Shown here: positions 1 through 9,473 of the stretch, one piece after another
Numbering within the stretch: position 1 is the stretch's first letter
How the letters are laid out: the number at the start of each line of letters is the position of its first letter
Assembly (NCBI GenBank): GCA_903875455.1
Contig: CAIQWF010000244.1
Location: 1 to 55,236, forward strand
Reading direction: 5' to 3'
Origin: an uncultured Pseudomonadota bacterium
Lineage (GTDB): Bacteria; Pseudomonadota; Gammaproteobacteria; Methylococcales; Methylomonadaceae
Length of the DNA stretch: 55,236 bases
Translations under genes and position numbers: made by a program
The notes under the pieces: generated by a model
What the model saw: the letters and a program-made list of their open reading frames with translations, nothing else
The model's database searches: none
What the model was told of the DNA's origin: nothing

Positions 1-56
1 AAACTGTTTTGGGGTTGGGGAGGCTTGGAACAAATTTGATTTGTGCAACAAAGCCC
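1..56. mobile_element. End of an IS5/IS903-like insertion sequence (partial)
   Basis: Read on the minus strand from about base 56 towards base 1, the sequence starts GGGCTTTGTTGCACAAATC. This resembles from memory the terminal inverted repeat of IS5-family elements of the IS903 group, which begin GGCTTTGTTG. The reading frame entering from the right loses its family resemblance exactly at this point, which supports a junction. The transposase and the other end lie outside the window, so the element's length, direction and target duplication cannot be seen. The boundary could be base 55 or 56. Confidence 0.5.
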
Positions 57-205
57 ACTAAACAGACAATATAAGGCGTGGCTTTATCGCGTACTTGTTT
101 GATAATAATGCTGTTTTCTAAAGCTTGAATTTGCGCCTCACTAAATTGCTTCAGTTTATAAGCAGAATCTTTGAGAATGGTTTGAAGTTGGGGCGTGGAT
201 GTCAT
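57..205 (-). pseudogene. HsdR-like restriction protein N-terminus, interrupted
   Basis: From an ATG at 203-205 (minus strand) an open frame runs to the window edge. Its first 50 residues contain FSEAQIQALENSI and KQVRDKATPYIVCLV, which resemble the HsdR N-terminal (HSDR_N type) region of type I restriction subunits and related N6-methylase proteins. Family members usually continue with a basic stretch and a PEE.VRQL motif. Here the frame instead runs into the IS-like end and encodes an unrelated peptide. I infer that the gene was split by the insertion, with the rest of it, if present, beyond the left edge. The family call comes from a short segment and is tentative. The bases from 206 to 296 hold nothing I recognise. 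Confidence 0.4.
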
Positions 206-296
206 AAGAGTTTTTTGGCGGGTGTAGATTTGAAAGATAACGCAACTAAAAATCCCCCATCAAACATCCAAATCTGACAAGGGATTGATGAAAAAC

Positions 297-686
297 TTAA
301 GGCAGACTGACGACCGCCGGAATCGGCCAGCTTGGATCGCGATGCTCAACAATCACCGTGGTGTAAACCCCGCCGCGCACATTAAAAACCGCTCTGATCC
401 GCATAAAACGCGGCGCAGTCACTCTCACCAAATCATCCAGCATTTCATTGGTCACCGCCTCATGAAACGCCCCCTGCTCCCGAAACGCCCACATATAAAG
501 CTTCAAGGCTTTCAACTCCACACACAATTGATTCGGCACATATTCAATATGAATCGTGGCAAAATCCGGCTGACCGGTTTTCGGACACAGGCAGGTAAAT
601 TCAGGCACATCAATGCGGATGGTGTAATCGCGTTGCGGTTGCGGATTAGGAAAAGTTTCCAGGTCTTTACTTGGTTGAGTAGTCAT
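297..686 (-). CDS. queF: NADPH-dependent 7-cyano-7-deazaguanine reductase QueF
   Basis: QueF reduces preQ0 to preQ1 with two NADPH in the cytoplasm, a late step in making the queuosine tRNA modification. At 129 residues this is the short, unimodal form. [16 protein letters not shown] carries the nucleophilic cysteine that forms the thioimide with preQ0. The family signature follows as [13 protein letters not shown], and then [15 protein letters not shown]. The gene is divergent from smc with about 100 bp between the start codons. No preQ1 riboswitch could be recognised in that gap. Nothing looks degraded. Family assignment is secure. Confidence 0.96.
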   Translation of the reverse strand: MTTQPSKDLETFPNPQPQRDYTIRIDVPEFTCLCPKTGQPDFATIHIEYVPNQLCVELKALKLYMWAFREQGAFHEAVTNEMLDDLVRVTAPRFMRIRAVFNVRGGVYTTVIVEHRDPSWPIPAVVSLP

Positions 687-790
687 TATGGTTTAAATCA
701 CAGATTGAGAATAAAAAAGTACAATATCAACCGAATATCGTGAATAATACCCGGTTCGATAAAATCATTTAAAGGCGTATTCTACCAGTT

Positions 791-3700
791 ATGAAACTGG
801 AAAAAATCAAACTTTCAGGGTTTAAATCCTTTGTTGACCAAACCGTTATTCCGATTCACGGCAACCTGACCGCGATTGTCGGCCCCAACGGTTGCGGCAA
901 ATCCAACATTATTGACGCGGTGCGCTGGGTAATGGGCGAAAGCTCGGCCAAACATTTGCGCGGCGGCAATATGGCCGATGTGATTTTTAACGGCTCATCC
1001 ACCCGCAAACCGGTCGGGATGGCAACAGTGGAACTGTTGTTTGATAACAGCGAAGGCAAGGTCGGCGGCGAATATTCGCAATATGCAAAACTGGCCATCA
1101 AGCGCCAGGTCAGCCGCGACGGCATGTCGCTGTATTCCCTCAACGGCACGCGCTGCCGCCGCAAAGACATTACCGACCTGTTTTTAGGCACGGGCTTAGG
1201 TTCGCGCAGTTACGCGATTATTGAACAAGGCACGATTTCCAGAATGGTGGAAGCCAAGCCGGAAGATTTGCGCATCCACATTGAAGAGGCGGCGGGGATT
1301 TCCAAATACAAGGAACGCCGCTCTGAGACCGAACAGCGGATGAGCAACACCCGCGAAAATCTGGACCGCTTGCAGGATTTACGCGAGGAAGTCGGGACAC
1401 AGCTAAAAAATCTGCACAAACAGGCCAAAACCGCAGAAAAATATATCGAGTTAAAAAAACAGCAGCGCCAGATTAAACTGGAACTTCTGGCGATGCGCTG
1501 GCAGGAGCATCAACGCATTAGCGAGAAACTGCAAACCCAGCTGGAAGCCGTTGCCAATGAGCATAACCGCCTGTTTGCCTTGCATAAAGACAGCGAAGAA
1601 ACCTTAGAAGCCAAACGCAGCGAACAAAAAACGCAGCAACAGCAACTGGAAACTGTGCAGGCGGAATATTATCAACTGGCTAATGAAGTCAGCCGTCTGG
1701 AACAGGCGATTGCCCACCATCAACAAAATCAGCAGCAGACCGAAGTTGAAATCAGCCGTTTGCAGCAACAGGCCGAACTTACTGCCAACGAATACAGCCA
1801 GGAATTATTGCTATTAGAAGAGCTTAAACAAACCCAGGAAGAACTGGTTGAAAGTCTGGCAGTAGCAGAACAGCGGCTGGAACAGGTGCTTGAAAACCAG
1901 CAGCACGGACAGCAGCAGCGCGGCGTGTGGCAGCAACAGTGGGAACAGTATCTTGCCGCCAACTCTAAACAGCATCAGCAGATTGAAGTGCAGCAGGCGA
2001 AAATTAATCAGCTGGAAGTGCATAACCGCCAGTTATCGGTGCGGCTGGAAAAATTGCAGCAGCAAAAACAGGAATTATCCGCCGCCCAAGCGCAACTGGA
2101 TTTGGAAATGCTGGCGGAAACTCTGGCCGAGATTGAAGAGCAGCGCGAAATTGTCGCCATGCAACTGGCCGGCAGTCAGCAACAGAGCCAGAAACAGCGG
2201 CAACAGCTGAAAACCCTGCATCAGCAATTGCACGATTCGCGCTCGCAACTGCAAAACCTGAGCGGCAAAATCACCTCGCTGGAATTGTTGCAACAGCACG
2301 CAATGGGCAAAGACAAAAAAAATCTGCTCAGCTGGTTAAAATCGGCAGGGCTGGAAAATAATCCGCGTTTAGCCGAGTTTTTGCAGGTTGAAAGCGGTTG
2401 GGAACTGGCGGTGGAAGTGGTGTTAAGCGATTATTTAGAAGCGGTTTGCTTAGACACTGTTGATAAAGCCATTTCGCATTTATCAGCCTTGGAAAATGAA
2501 GCGGTCATTTTGTTTGAAACCCACACAGACCTTCCAGTTTTTAAAAACCTGGAAGGTCTTACACTGCCTCCTTTAATAGATAAAGTTTCCTCGCCTTACA
2601 ATTTAAGTTCTTTCATCACCGGCATTTATTGCGCCGATAATTTAGAAACCGCGCGGCAATATTGCCCGCAGTTACAAGCCCACGAGTCCATTATCACTCT
2701 GGATGGCAACTGGTGCGGCCCGGACTGGCTGAAAACCTTTGCCAAAGCCGACAATCACAGCGGCGTGTTACAGCGTGAACAACAATGCCGATCTTTAAAA
2801 CAGCAGCGCGAAGAAGTTGAATTAAAAATCGGTGACTGCGAAGAACAAATCGAACTGTTGGAAAGCGAAGTTAAAAGTCTCGATGGTCAGCGCGACCACT
2901 GGCTGCAACAGGATAAAAACTTGACCGCAGAATTTTCCAGTGCCAATGCCCGGCTCAGCGCGGCGCAAACCCGCATTGAACAGCAAGCCCAGCGCTTAAA
3001 GCAGCTAGGGCACGAAATCGACGAAGTTAAGGAACATTTGCAGGAAAATGCGCAAACCATTGCCGAAGCCGAACTATTAAAACAGGATGCCATGGCGCAG
3101 AATGACGATTTAACCGGACAAAAAACCGCGCTGGAACAGGCAAACAGTGAATTACAAAATCAGCAGCATGGCCTTGACCAGATAGTGAACGAAGCCCGGC
3201 AGCAACTGCATGGCTTCCAATCACAGCTTGAAGCCTCGCGTTCCACGGAAAAAGCCGGGCAAAAACAGCTGGAACGTTTACACCAGCAGCAACAGCAGGC
3301 TGGGCAGCGCTTGCAGGAATTGCAGCAACAACAGACCGCGCTTAAGCCGCTGGCCACAGATGAAAAGCAGGCTCTGACAGAGGTGCAGGCACAAAAACAG
3401 CAGGTTGAACAGCAATTAACACAGTGTCGCCTGAGTTATCAGAAGCTGGAAACGGTAATTAATCAACTGGCCAAAACCACGCAGCAAACCCAGCAGGCTT
3501 TAGAAAAGCACAAGCAGGATTTAGATAAAATCCGCTTTGCCGAGCAGGAAAATCAGGTACGTCAGCAAACCGTGATTGAACAGCTGGAAGGCAATGTTAG
3601 CGAAATTGAAACGGTGTTAAAAAATCTGCCGCCGCAAGCCAAAGAAACAGAATGGAAAAAGCGCCTGGAGGAATTAACCCAGGCCATTGAGCGCTTGGGA

Positions 3701-4309
3701 ACCATTAATCTCACCGCGATTGAAGAGTATAAAACCCAGTCGGAGCGGGCTTTGTTTCTGGAAACCCAGCACAAAGATTTAACCGAGGCTTTAGCGACGT
3801 TGGAATTGGCAATTGCCAAAATTGACCGTGAAACTCGTCTGCGTTTTAAAGAAACATTTGATAAAATAAACACAGGGCTGCAAACTAAGTTTCCTAAATT
3901 ATTTGGCGGCGGGCAGGCTTATCTGGAGTTGACCGAGCAGAACTTGCTGGAGTCGGGTGTCAACATTATTGCCAGACCGCCCGGCAAGAAAAACAGCTCG
4001 ATTCATTTGCTCTCCGGCGGCGAAAAGGCGTTGACCGCAGTGGCATTGGTGTTTTCCATTTTTGAGCTGAATCCGGCACCGTTTTGTTTGCTGGATGAAG
4101 TTGACGCACCGTTGGATGACGCAAACGTCGGGCGGTTTTCAAAAATGGTAGAAGAAATGTCAGAATCAGTGCAATTTTTGTTTATTTCACACAACAAGGT
4201 GACAATGGAAATTGCTGAGCAACTCACAGGTGTAACCATGAAAGAACCCGGCGTGTCGCGGATGGTTGCTGTTAATATTGAAGACGCAGTGCAATTGGCA
4301 GAACACTAA
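791..4309 (+). CDS. smc: Chromosome partition protein SMC
   Basis: SMC is the ATPase that, with ScpA/ScpB, condenses and helps segregate the chromosome. The 1172 residues show the standard order: N-terminal ATPase half with Walker A GPNGCGKSN at residues 31-39, a long coil very rich in Gln and Glu, a hinge near 510-670, a second coil, and the C-terminal half with LSGGEKALTAVAL (about 1075) and Walker B FCLLDEVDAPLDD (about 1098). Residues 580-590 in the hinge (DLPVFKNLEGL) are encoded by a 33-bp palindrome that looks like an in-frame insertion. The stop codon overlaps the zipA start (TAATG), so the two genes are probably translationally coupled. SMC rather than MukB in a gammaproteobacterium is normal for the Methylococcales and Pseudomonas side of the class. 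Confidence 0.97.
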   Translation: MKLEKIKLSGFKSFVDQTVIPIHGNLTAIVGPNGCGKSNIIDAVRWVMGESSAKHLRGGNMADVIFNGSSTRKPVGMATVELLFDNSEGKVGGEYSQYAKLAIKRQVSRDGMSLYSLNGTRCRRKDITDLFLGTGLGSRSYAIIEQGTISRMVEAKPEDLRIHIEEAAGISKYKERRSETEQRMSNTRENLDRLQDLREEVGTQLKNLHKQAKTAEKYIELKKQQRQIKLELLAMRWQEHQRISEKLQTQLEAVANEHNRLFALHKDSEETLEAKRSEQKTQQQQLETVQAEYYQLANEVSRLEQAIAHHQQNQQQTEVEISRLQQQAELTANEYSQELLLLEELKQTQEELVESLAVAEQRLEQVLENQQHGQQQRGVWQQQWEQYLAANSKQHQQIEVQQAKINQLEVHNRQLSVRLEKLQQQKQELSAAQAQLDLEMLAETLAEIEEQREIVAMQLAGSQQQSQKQRQQLKTLHQQLHDSRSQLQNLSGKITSLELLQQHAMGKDKKNLLSWLKSAGLENNPRLAEFLQVESGWELAVEVVLSDYLEAVCLDTVDKAISHLSALENEAVILFETHTDLPVFKNLEGLTLPPLIDKVSSPYNLSSFITGIYCADNLETARQYCPQLQAHESIITLDGNWCGPDWLKTFAKADNHSGVLQREQQCRSLKQQREEVELKIGDCEEQIELLESEVKSLDGQRDHWLQQDKNLTAEFSSANARLSAAQTRIEQQAQRLKQLGHEIDEVKEHLQENAQTIAEAELLKQDAMAQNDDLTGQKTALEQANSELQNQQHGLDQIVNEARQQLHGFQSQLEASRSTEKAGQKQLERLHQQQQQAGQRLQELQQQQTALKPLATDEKQALTEVQAQKQQVEQQLTQCRLSYQKLETVINQLAKTTQQTQQALEKHKQDLDKIRFAEQENQVRQQTVIEQLEGNVSEIETVLKNLPPQAKETEWKKRLEELTQAIERLGTINLTAIEEYKTQSERALFLETQHKDLTEALATLELAIAKIDRETRLRFKETFDKINTGLQTKFPKLFGGGQAYLELTEQNLLESGVNIIARPPGKKNSSIHLLSGGEKALTAVALVFSIFELNPAPFCLLDEVDAPLDDANVGRFSKMVEEMSESVQFLFISHNKVTMEIAEQLTGVTMKEPGVSRMVAVNIEDAVQLAEH
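2527..2559. repeat. 33-bp palindrome inside smc, in frame
   Basis: The left arm AGACCTTCCAGTTTTT (2527-2542) pairs with AAAAACCTGGAAGGTCT (2543-2559) apart from one unpaired G, with a TTTTT/AAAAA centre and no loop. Because its length is a multiple of three, it adds about 11 codons to smc without shifting the frame (DLPVFKNLEGL). A palindrome of the same length, centre and encoded peptide lies in pgeF at 34345-34377. This resembles a mobile palindromic element tolerated inside genes. Confidence 0.8.
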
Positions 4310-4992
4310 TGGACAAAGACTTATTTAGAATCATAATATTTGCAATCGGCTTGGCTGTCATTCTTGGCATGATAGCGTGGAGTTATATCCAGCACGAAAA
4401 ACTCAAACACAGTGACGGCGATTTGGATGACTTATCGCCAGACTCGTCGGGCGAGGAACATAGTGAGCTTGGGTATAACGAAAATGACTATGAAGTTAGT
4501 GAACTGGACCAGGAACTTGACGACTATAATCACAATCACAGTGTGTCTGAAAAATATCAGGATCCCATTGATAGCAAGCCTGCTGCTCCGGCCATGAAAA
4601 AACTGTCGATTATCCAGTTTAGCATTGTCTCAGACCGCGAAGAAGGCTTTAACGGTACCGAACTGTTTGAAGTGCTGGATGATGCCGGGCTGGAATATGG
4701 CAACCTGCAAATTTTTGAGCGTCTTGATGCCAGACGCTTAGTCGATTACGGCGTTGCCAGCATGGTGAAACCGGGAATTTTCCCTAGTACCAATCTGGCC
4801 GCCTTTCACAGTCCGGGCATTGTGTTTTTCATGCAGCCCAGCAAGCTTGATAATTCTGTGGCCGTATTTGATGATTTCATCAGAACTTTTAAATTTGTCG
4901 CCTCAAAACTGGGCGGAGAAATGTGGGATCATCAGCGTCAGCCCTTAACGGAAGAAACAATTGCCCAAATCCGCCTCTCTTTAAGCAGTTAA
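4309..4992 (+). CDS. zipA: Cell division protein ZipA
   Basis: ZipA anchors FtsZ to the inner membrane at mid-cell and is found in gammaproteobacteria. The 227 residues have the expected plan. An N-terminal membrane helix (about residues 6-26, LFRIIIFAIGLAVILGMIAW) is followed by an acidic variable linker (30-90) and a C-terminal FtsZ-binding domain from about residue 97. That domain contains FNGTELFEVLDDAGL, MVKPGIFP and SPGIVFFMQ, matching the family pattern. The start ATG overlaps the smc stop by one base. The smc-zipA pairing is typical. The usual next gene, ligA, is absent here; a helicase gene follows instead. Confidence 0.92.
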   Translation: MDKDLFRIIIFAIGLAVILGMIAWSYIQHEKLKHSDGDLDDLSPDSSGEEHSELGYNENDYEVSELDQELDDYNHNHSVSEKYQDPIDSKPAAPAMKKLSIIQFSIVSDREEGFNGTELFEVLDDAGLEYGNLQIFERLDARRLVDYGVASMVKPGIFPSTNLAAFHSPGIVFFMQPSKLDNSVAVFDDFIRTFKFVASKLGGEMWDHQRQPLTEETIAQIRLSLSS

Positions 4993-5032
4993 TCGCAACT
5001 GCCTTATATTGCCAATATTCGATTATCCCCGG

Positions 5033-5067
5033 ACAGCCTGACGGTAAAGATTTTATTGTCAGGCTGT
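5033..5067 (+). terminator. Hairpin after zipA, possible weak terminator
   Basis: A perfect 10-bp inverted repeat, ACAGCCTGAC (5033-5042) and GTCAGGCTGT (5058-5067), with a 15-nt loop, lies 40 bp after zipA. It is followed by TAGCATTTTAAAA rather than a clean T run. Termination is therefore plausible but not firm. Confidence 0.4.
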
Positions 5068-5101
5068 TAGCATTTTAAAACTCGTAAACTCTTTTCACAG
5101 C

Positions 5102-8100
5102 ATGAAAAATAGCAAATTACTCAGTCAATTTAACGCTTTGAGCGAAGACGAACAGCTGATTGTTTTAGCATTATCGGTGATTTTAATGCCGATGGGGCAA
5201 AGCGTATTAACCCAGTTGTTAAAAAGATCAGGCTGTGTTGATGCGAAAGTAGCTGATAAAATTACCCCGACCTTAAAAGCCAAATTAAACAAAACTGATT
5301 TGGTACAAATTAATCATGAAGGCTGGCGCTGTCGGGAAGAAGCGGCTGAAGATTTAATTAAAATCGCGGTTAAAAAAGAAGATTTTTTCAATAAACTGGC
5401 GGCGGAAGTGATTAAATCATCACCGCCTTCTTACTTTATTCAAAGCCGCTTTACCTTATTAAATGAATTAAAGTTTTTACGGATTTATTTATATCTAGGC
5501 AAATTTGAGGAGTTTCTTTTTACCCTTGAGAAAATTCACAATTCTTTTCCTGAACATTTAAATAAAATCTTCGACCGGTTATTTTTTAAGGACATGGATC
5601 AGGAGTGGTTTTTACAACTGCATGAAGGGATCCGTTTTACTGCGTTAAATTATTATTTATATGCCAACCAGGACGGTTTAATTGACTGCTCCCTGCAATA
5701 TCAGCTGCTGGAAAAGTATTTTTCGGATTCAACCGATAAATATGTGCAACGGGATTTAATTGCCCAGCGTTTGCTGCGCGGCAATTTTGAAAATGCCGAA
5801 GAATGGCTGAATAAAGAACCCAGCGGCCAGCAGCTTAAATTATTGGGGGCATTGCATTTTTTGCAAAACCGCAATGATGAGGCGATTGAATATTATGATC
5901 GTTATATTGCCGAATTTAAAAAAGAAAGCCGTAAACGCAGCGTAATAATCACCGGCTTATATGGCGAATTTTATTATCTGGCCTTATTAAAAAGCCGCAC
6001 CGCTGCCAATTTAAATTCTTTAAAAAAACAACTGGAACTTTTTAGAAAAGCCAATGCCGATATTTTCTCTTTTATTAATTTAATGCTGGAGGAAGCCTTA
6101 CTGGTTTATCAGGCGCAATTGACCCTCGATAAAGCTGATTTTTTATTCCCGAAATATAATGCCGCATTAAAAACCCAGAATCCTTATTCGGTTTTGTTTC
6201 AAACCCTGTTTTTATATTGGCTGGATGGCCTGGATTTGCTGGTTAAAAAACATCCTGATTTTTTAAGCCATTTAGGCAACTTCTGTAAACAGGCTCATCA
6301 ATGTGGCTATAAATGGTATGCGGTGGTCAGCTCATTATTATTGGAACGGGTTGGGCATAGTGACAAACAATGTCTGCAAATTGCCGCGCTCTATAAAGGT
6401 TCACCGCTGGGCGATATTATTGATTTGTTGCCGCGCGTGGAATCATGGGAGCGGGCTTTAAATGCTTTATCCCAATTAAATGCCCTGAAAAAAGACACTC
6501 AGGAACTGGCAAATCGGGAATCGCGGCTGATCTGGCTGTTTAGTCTTCATCATGACCAATTCAGTTTAATGCCGCGTGAGCAAAAAATGGGCAAAAACGG
6601 CCGCTGGACCAAAGGTAAAGCCGTCGCTTTAAAACGTTTGAAAGAGGATTTGGCCGATTTTGACTATCTGAGCGAGCAGGACAAACAGATTTGTATGCGG
6701 ATTGAGGTAGGTCTTGAGCATGATTATTACGGCTATCGTCCGCGCGAAGTTTATCTGGTGGGGGAAAAAGCCCTGCTGGCTGCGGTGGGACATCCAAACA
6801 TTTATTGGGCTGAGCGCGATGATTATGTCAATCCGCTGGAATTGAAAATTGCCCAGCCGCAGTTATTGGTGAAAGAAAAAGGCGAAAGCTTGCATATTTC
6901 TTTACAGCCGCAAATCAGAAGCAATGCCGGTCTGGTGCTGGAAAGAACCGCCAATGACGGGATTTTGATTTATCAGGTGAATAAACAGCATCAGCAGGTG
7001 GCGGAAATTCTGGGCAGCAAAGGCTTGACCGTGCCGAATAAAGCCCGCCAGCAAGTGCTGGATTCCATTGCCTCGATTGCCTCAACCTTGACCGTGCAGT
7101 CCGATATTGGCGGCCAATCAACCCTGGCAGAAACGGTTGCTGTTGATAGTCGTCTGCATATTCATTTGCAGCCAGTCAACGATGGTTTGCAGATTGAAAT
7201 TTTTGTCCAGCCTTTTAATGATGCCGGCCCCATTTATAAACCGGGTGTAGGCGGTGCTACGGTTTTGGCAGAGGTTGACGGTAAACAGTTACAGACCAGC
7301 CGCGATTTCAAGCAGGAAAAAAGCTATCTGAATCAGATGCTGGAATTGTGTCCGCTGCTTTACGGCTCAAAAGAGCTGAACTGGATCATGGATGACCCTG
7401 AAATGGCCCTGGAAGCGTTATTGCAATTGCAGGGGTTGCCGGATTTTGTGGTGATAGAATGGCCGAAGGGCAAAAAAATCAAAATCAGCCGCGAAGTCAC
7501 GCTGTCACAAACCCGCTTTTCGATTCGCAAAGAAAAAGACTGGTTTAGCGTCGAAGGCGATTTGACCATTGCCGAAGATCAGGTTGTGGGGATGCAAAAT
7601 CTGTTGCAATTGCTGAAAAATTCACGCGGGCGCTTTTTAAAACTGGAAGACGGGCAAATTATCGCCCTAACCCAAGAGCTGCGAAACCGCCTGGATGATT
7701 TTGCCGGACTTGGCGATCTGCACGGCGAAAAAGTGCGGTTTCATGCCTTGGCAGCGCAAGCTTTGGAGGAAATCACCGAAGGAATGCCGATTAAGGCCGA
7801 AAAACAATGGCGGGATCAGGTGAAACGCCTGTCGGAAATGTCGGAATTAGTTCCTGAACTGCCTTCCACCTTGCAGGGCGAGTTACGCGATTATCAACTG
7901 GAAGGTTATCACTGGATGCGGCGCCTGGCTTATTGGGGCGCGGGCGCGTGTCTGGCCGATGATATGGGGCTGGGGAAAACCGTACAGGCCTTGGCGATGA
8001 TCTTGTCCCGCGCCAGTGACGGACCGACCCTGATTCTGGCGCCGACTTCGGTGTGCATGAACTGGCTGGAAGAAAGCCAGCGTTTTGCCCCGACCCTGAA

Positions 8101-9265
8101 TGCCATGCAGTTCGGCAGCGGTGACCGCCAGCAAATGCTCGATAATGCCGGGCCATTTGACTTGATTGTCTGTAGTTATGGCCTGCTGCAAAGTGAAGCC
8201 GAACGGTTGGTGGAGAAAAAATGGCATACTTTGGTGGCAGATGAAGCGCAGGCGATTAAAAACGCCCTGACCAAACGCTCAAAAGCGGTGATGTCGTTGC
8301 AGGCGGATTTTAAATTGATTACCACCGGCACCCCGATAGAAAATCATCTGGGTGAATTGTGGAATCTGTTTAACTTCATTAATCCGGGCTTGCTCGGTTC
8401 GCTGCAAAAATTCAATGCCAATTATGCCAACGCGATTGAAAACAACAAGGATCATGGCGTACAGCTGCGGCTGAAAAAATTGCTGCGACCGTTTATTTTG
8501 CGGCGTTTGAAAAGTGATGTGCTGACCGAATTGCCGGCGCGTACCGAAGTCACACTGCATATTGAACTGAGTGCAGAGGAACGGGCTTTTTACGAAGCGT
8601 TGCGGCGTGATGCGGTGCAAACCATGCTGGATGTGAAAAACAATGTCATGCCGTCCGGTCAACAGCATTTAAAAGTGTTGGCGGAAATCATGAAGCTGCG
8701 TCGCGCCTGTTGTCATCCGCGTTTGGTGCTGGCAGAAAGTCCATTGGGCAGTTCCAAACTGGAAGCGTTTGAAGAATTGGTGGAAGAGTTGATTTCCAAT
8801 CGCCATAAAGCCTTGGTGTTTAGCCAGTTTGTCGGACATTTGGAAGTGATTCGGGAATTGCTGGATAAAAAGAAGATTCGCTATCAATATCTGGACGGGT
8901 CAACGCCTGCACCGAAACGGACGGTTGCGGTGAATGCGTTTCAGGCCGGTGAAGGTGATTTGTTTTTGATTAGTTTGAAAGCCGGCGGTTCCGGTCTTAA
9001 TTTAACTGCGGCAGATTATGTAATCCATATGGATCCTTGGTGGAATCCGGCGGTGGAAGATCAGGCTTCGGATCGGGCGCACCGGATGGGACAAAAACGG
9101 CCGGTGACAATTTATCGTTTGGTGGCAAAAGATACCATTGAAGATAAAATCATTGATTTGCATCGGCATAAACGCGATTTGGCGAATAACCTGCTGGAAG
9201 GCGGCGAATTAAGTGGCAAAATGTCAGTGGATGAAATGCTGGCGTTGATTAGGGATGTCGAATAA
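5102..9265 (+). CDS. Large SNF2/RapA-family DEAD/DEAH-box helicase
   Basis: This 1387-residue protein has a superfamily 2 Swi2/Snf2 motor in its last 480 residues. Motif I is DDMGLGKTVQ (about 953), motif II DEAQ (about 1047), motif III TTGTPIENHLGELWNLFN, and the C-terminal motor has YLDGSTPAPKR, KAGGSGLNLTAAD and DPWWNPAVEDQASDRAHRMGQ. Such proteins translocate on double-stranded DNA and remodel bound proteins, RapA recycling RNA polymerase being the best-known case. The first 900 residues have TPR-like helical stretches (about 200-460) and then a beta-rich region. No SWIM zinc motif is visible. The ATG at 5102 is preceded by no strong Shine-Dalgarno. The substrate is unknown. Nothing nearby suggests a phage-defence island. 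Confidence 0.88.
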   Translation: MKNSKLLSQFNALSEDEQLIVLALSVILMPMGQSVLTQLLKRSGCVDAKVADKITPTLKAKLNKTDLVQINHEGWRCREEAAEDLIKIAVKKEDFFNKLAAEVIKSSPPSYFIQSRFTLLNELKFLRIYLYLGKFEEFLFTLEKIHNSFPEHLNKIFDRLFFKDMDQEWFLQLHEGIRFTALNYYLYANQDGLIDCSLQYQLLEKYFSDSTDKYVQRDLIAQRLLRGNFENAEEWLNKEPSGQQLKLLGALHFLQNRNDEAIEYYDRYIAEFKKESRKRSVIITGLYGEFYYLALLKSRTAANLNSLKKQLELFRKANADIFSFINLMLEEALLVYQAQLTLDKADFLFPKYNAALKTQNPYSVLFQTLFLYWLDGLDLLVKKHPDFLSHLGNFCKQAHQCGYKWYAVVSSLLLERVGHSDKQCLQIAALYKGSPLGDIIDLLPRVESWERALNALSQLNALKKDTQELANRESRLIWLFSLHHDQFSLMPREQKMGKNGRWTKGKAVALKRLKEDLADFDYLSEQDKQICMRIEVGLEHDYYGYRPREVYLVGEKALLAAVGHPNIYWAERDDYVNPLELKIAQPQLLVKEKGESLHISLQPQIRSNAGLVLERTANDGILIYQVNKQHQQVAEILGSKGLTVPNKARQQVLDSIASIASTLTVQSDIGGQSTLAETVAVDSRLHIHLQPVNDGLQIEIFVQPFNDAGPIYKPGVGGATVLAEVDGKQLQTSRDFKQEKSYLNQMLELCPLLYGSKELNWIMDDPEMALEALLQLQGLPDFVVIEWPKGKKIKISREVTLSQTRFSIRKEKDWFSVEGDLTIAEDQVVGMQNLLQLLKNSRGRFLKLEDGQIIALTQELRNRLDDFAGLGDLHGEKVRFHALAAQALEEITEGMPIKAEKQWRDQVKRLSEMSELVPELPSTLQGELRDYQLEGYHWMRRLAYWGAGACLADDMGLGKTVQALAMILSRASDGPTLILAPTSVCMNWLEESQRFAPTLNAMQFGSGDRQQMLDNAGPFDLIVCSYGLLQSEAERLVEKKWHTLVADEAQAIKNALTKRSKAVMSLQADFKLITTGTPIENHLGELWNLFNFINPGLLGSLQKFNANYANAIENNKDHGVQLRLKKLLRPFILRRLKSDVLTELPARTEVTLHIELSAEERAFYEALRRDAVQTMLDVKNNVMPSGQQHLKVLAEIMKLRRACCHPRLVLAESPLGSSKLEAFEELVEELISNRHKALVFSQFVGHLEVIRELLDKKKIRYQYLDGSTPAPKRTVAVNAFQAGEGDLFLISLKAGGSGLNLTAADYVIHMDPWWNPAVEDQASDRAHRMGQKRPVTIYRLVAKDTIEDKIIDLHRHKRDLANNLLEGGELSGKMSVDEMLALIRDVE

Positions 9266-9293
9266 TTTTCAGGCTTTAGAATCCTGCGTTAAT

Positions 9294-9341
9294 CCTGAGC
9301 CTGTCGAAGGATGTTTTGGTTCGACAGGCTCACCACGAACG
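9294..9341. repeat. Intergenic palindromic repeat (CCTGAGCCTGTCGAA type)
   Basis: GAGCCTGTCGAA (9297-9308) and TTCGACAGGCTC (9320-9331) form a perfect 12-bp inverted repeat with an 11-nt loop, 30 bp after the helicase stop. The extended form, CCTGAGCCTGTCGAAGG and GGTTCGACAGGCTCACCACG, is one I recall as a recurrent intergenic repeat in many proteobacterial genomes. It may also act as a 3' mRNA structure. A nine-C tract follows at 9363-9371. Confidence 0.65.
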
Positions 9342-9473
9342 GATTCAGGGAAATTGATTTTACCCCCCCCCTAAGGTTTTCTGCTTAGCACTCGATGCTG
9401 AAATATCGCTTTTTTTTCTTAATTTGACTACAGTAAATAATTATCTACTCCAGAAGAAAAAAAGGTATTTCCG

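Noticed and set aside
5102-9265. SNF2-type helicase as part of a phage-defence system
   Set aside because: No nuclease, methylase or phospholipase partner is adjacent, and it follows the smc-zipA housekeeping pair. The interrupted restriction gene lies across queF and smc.
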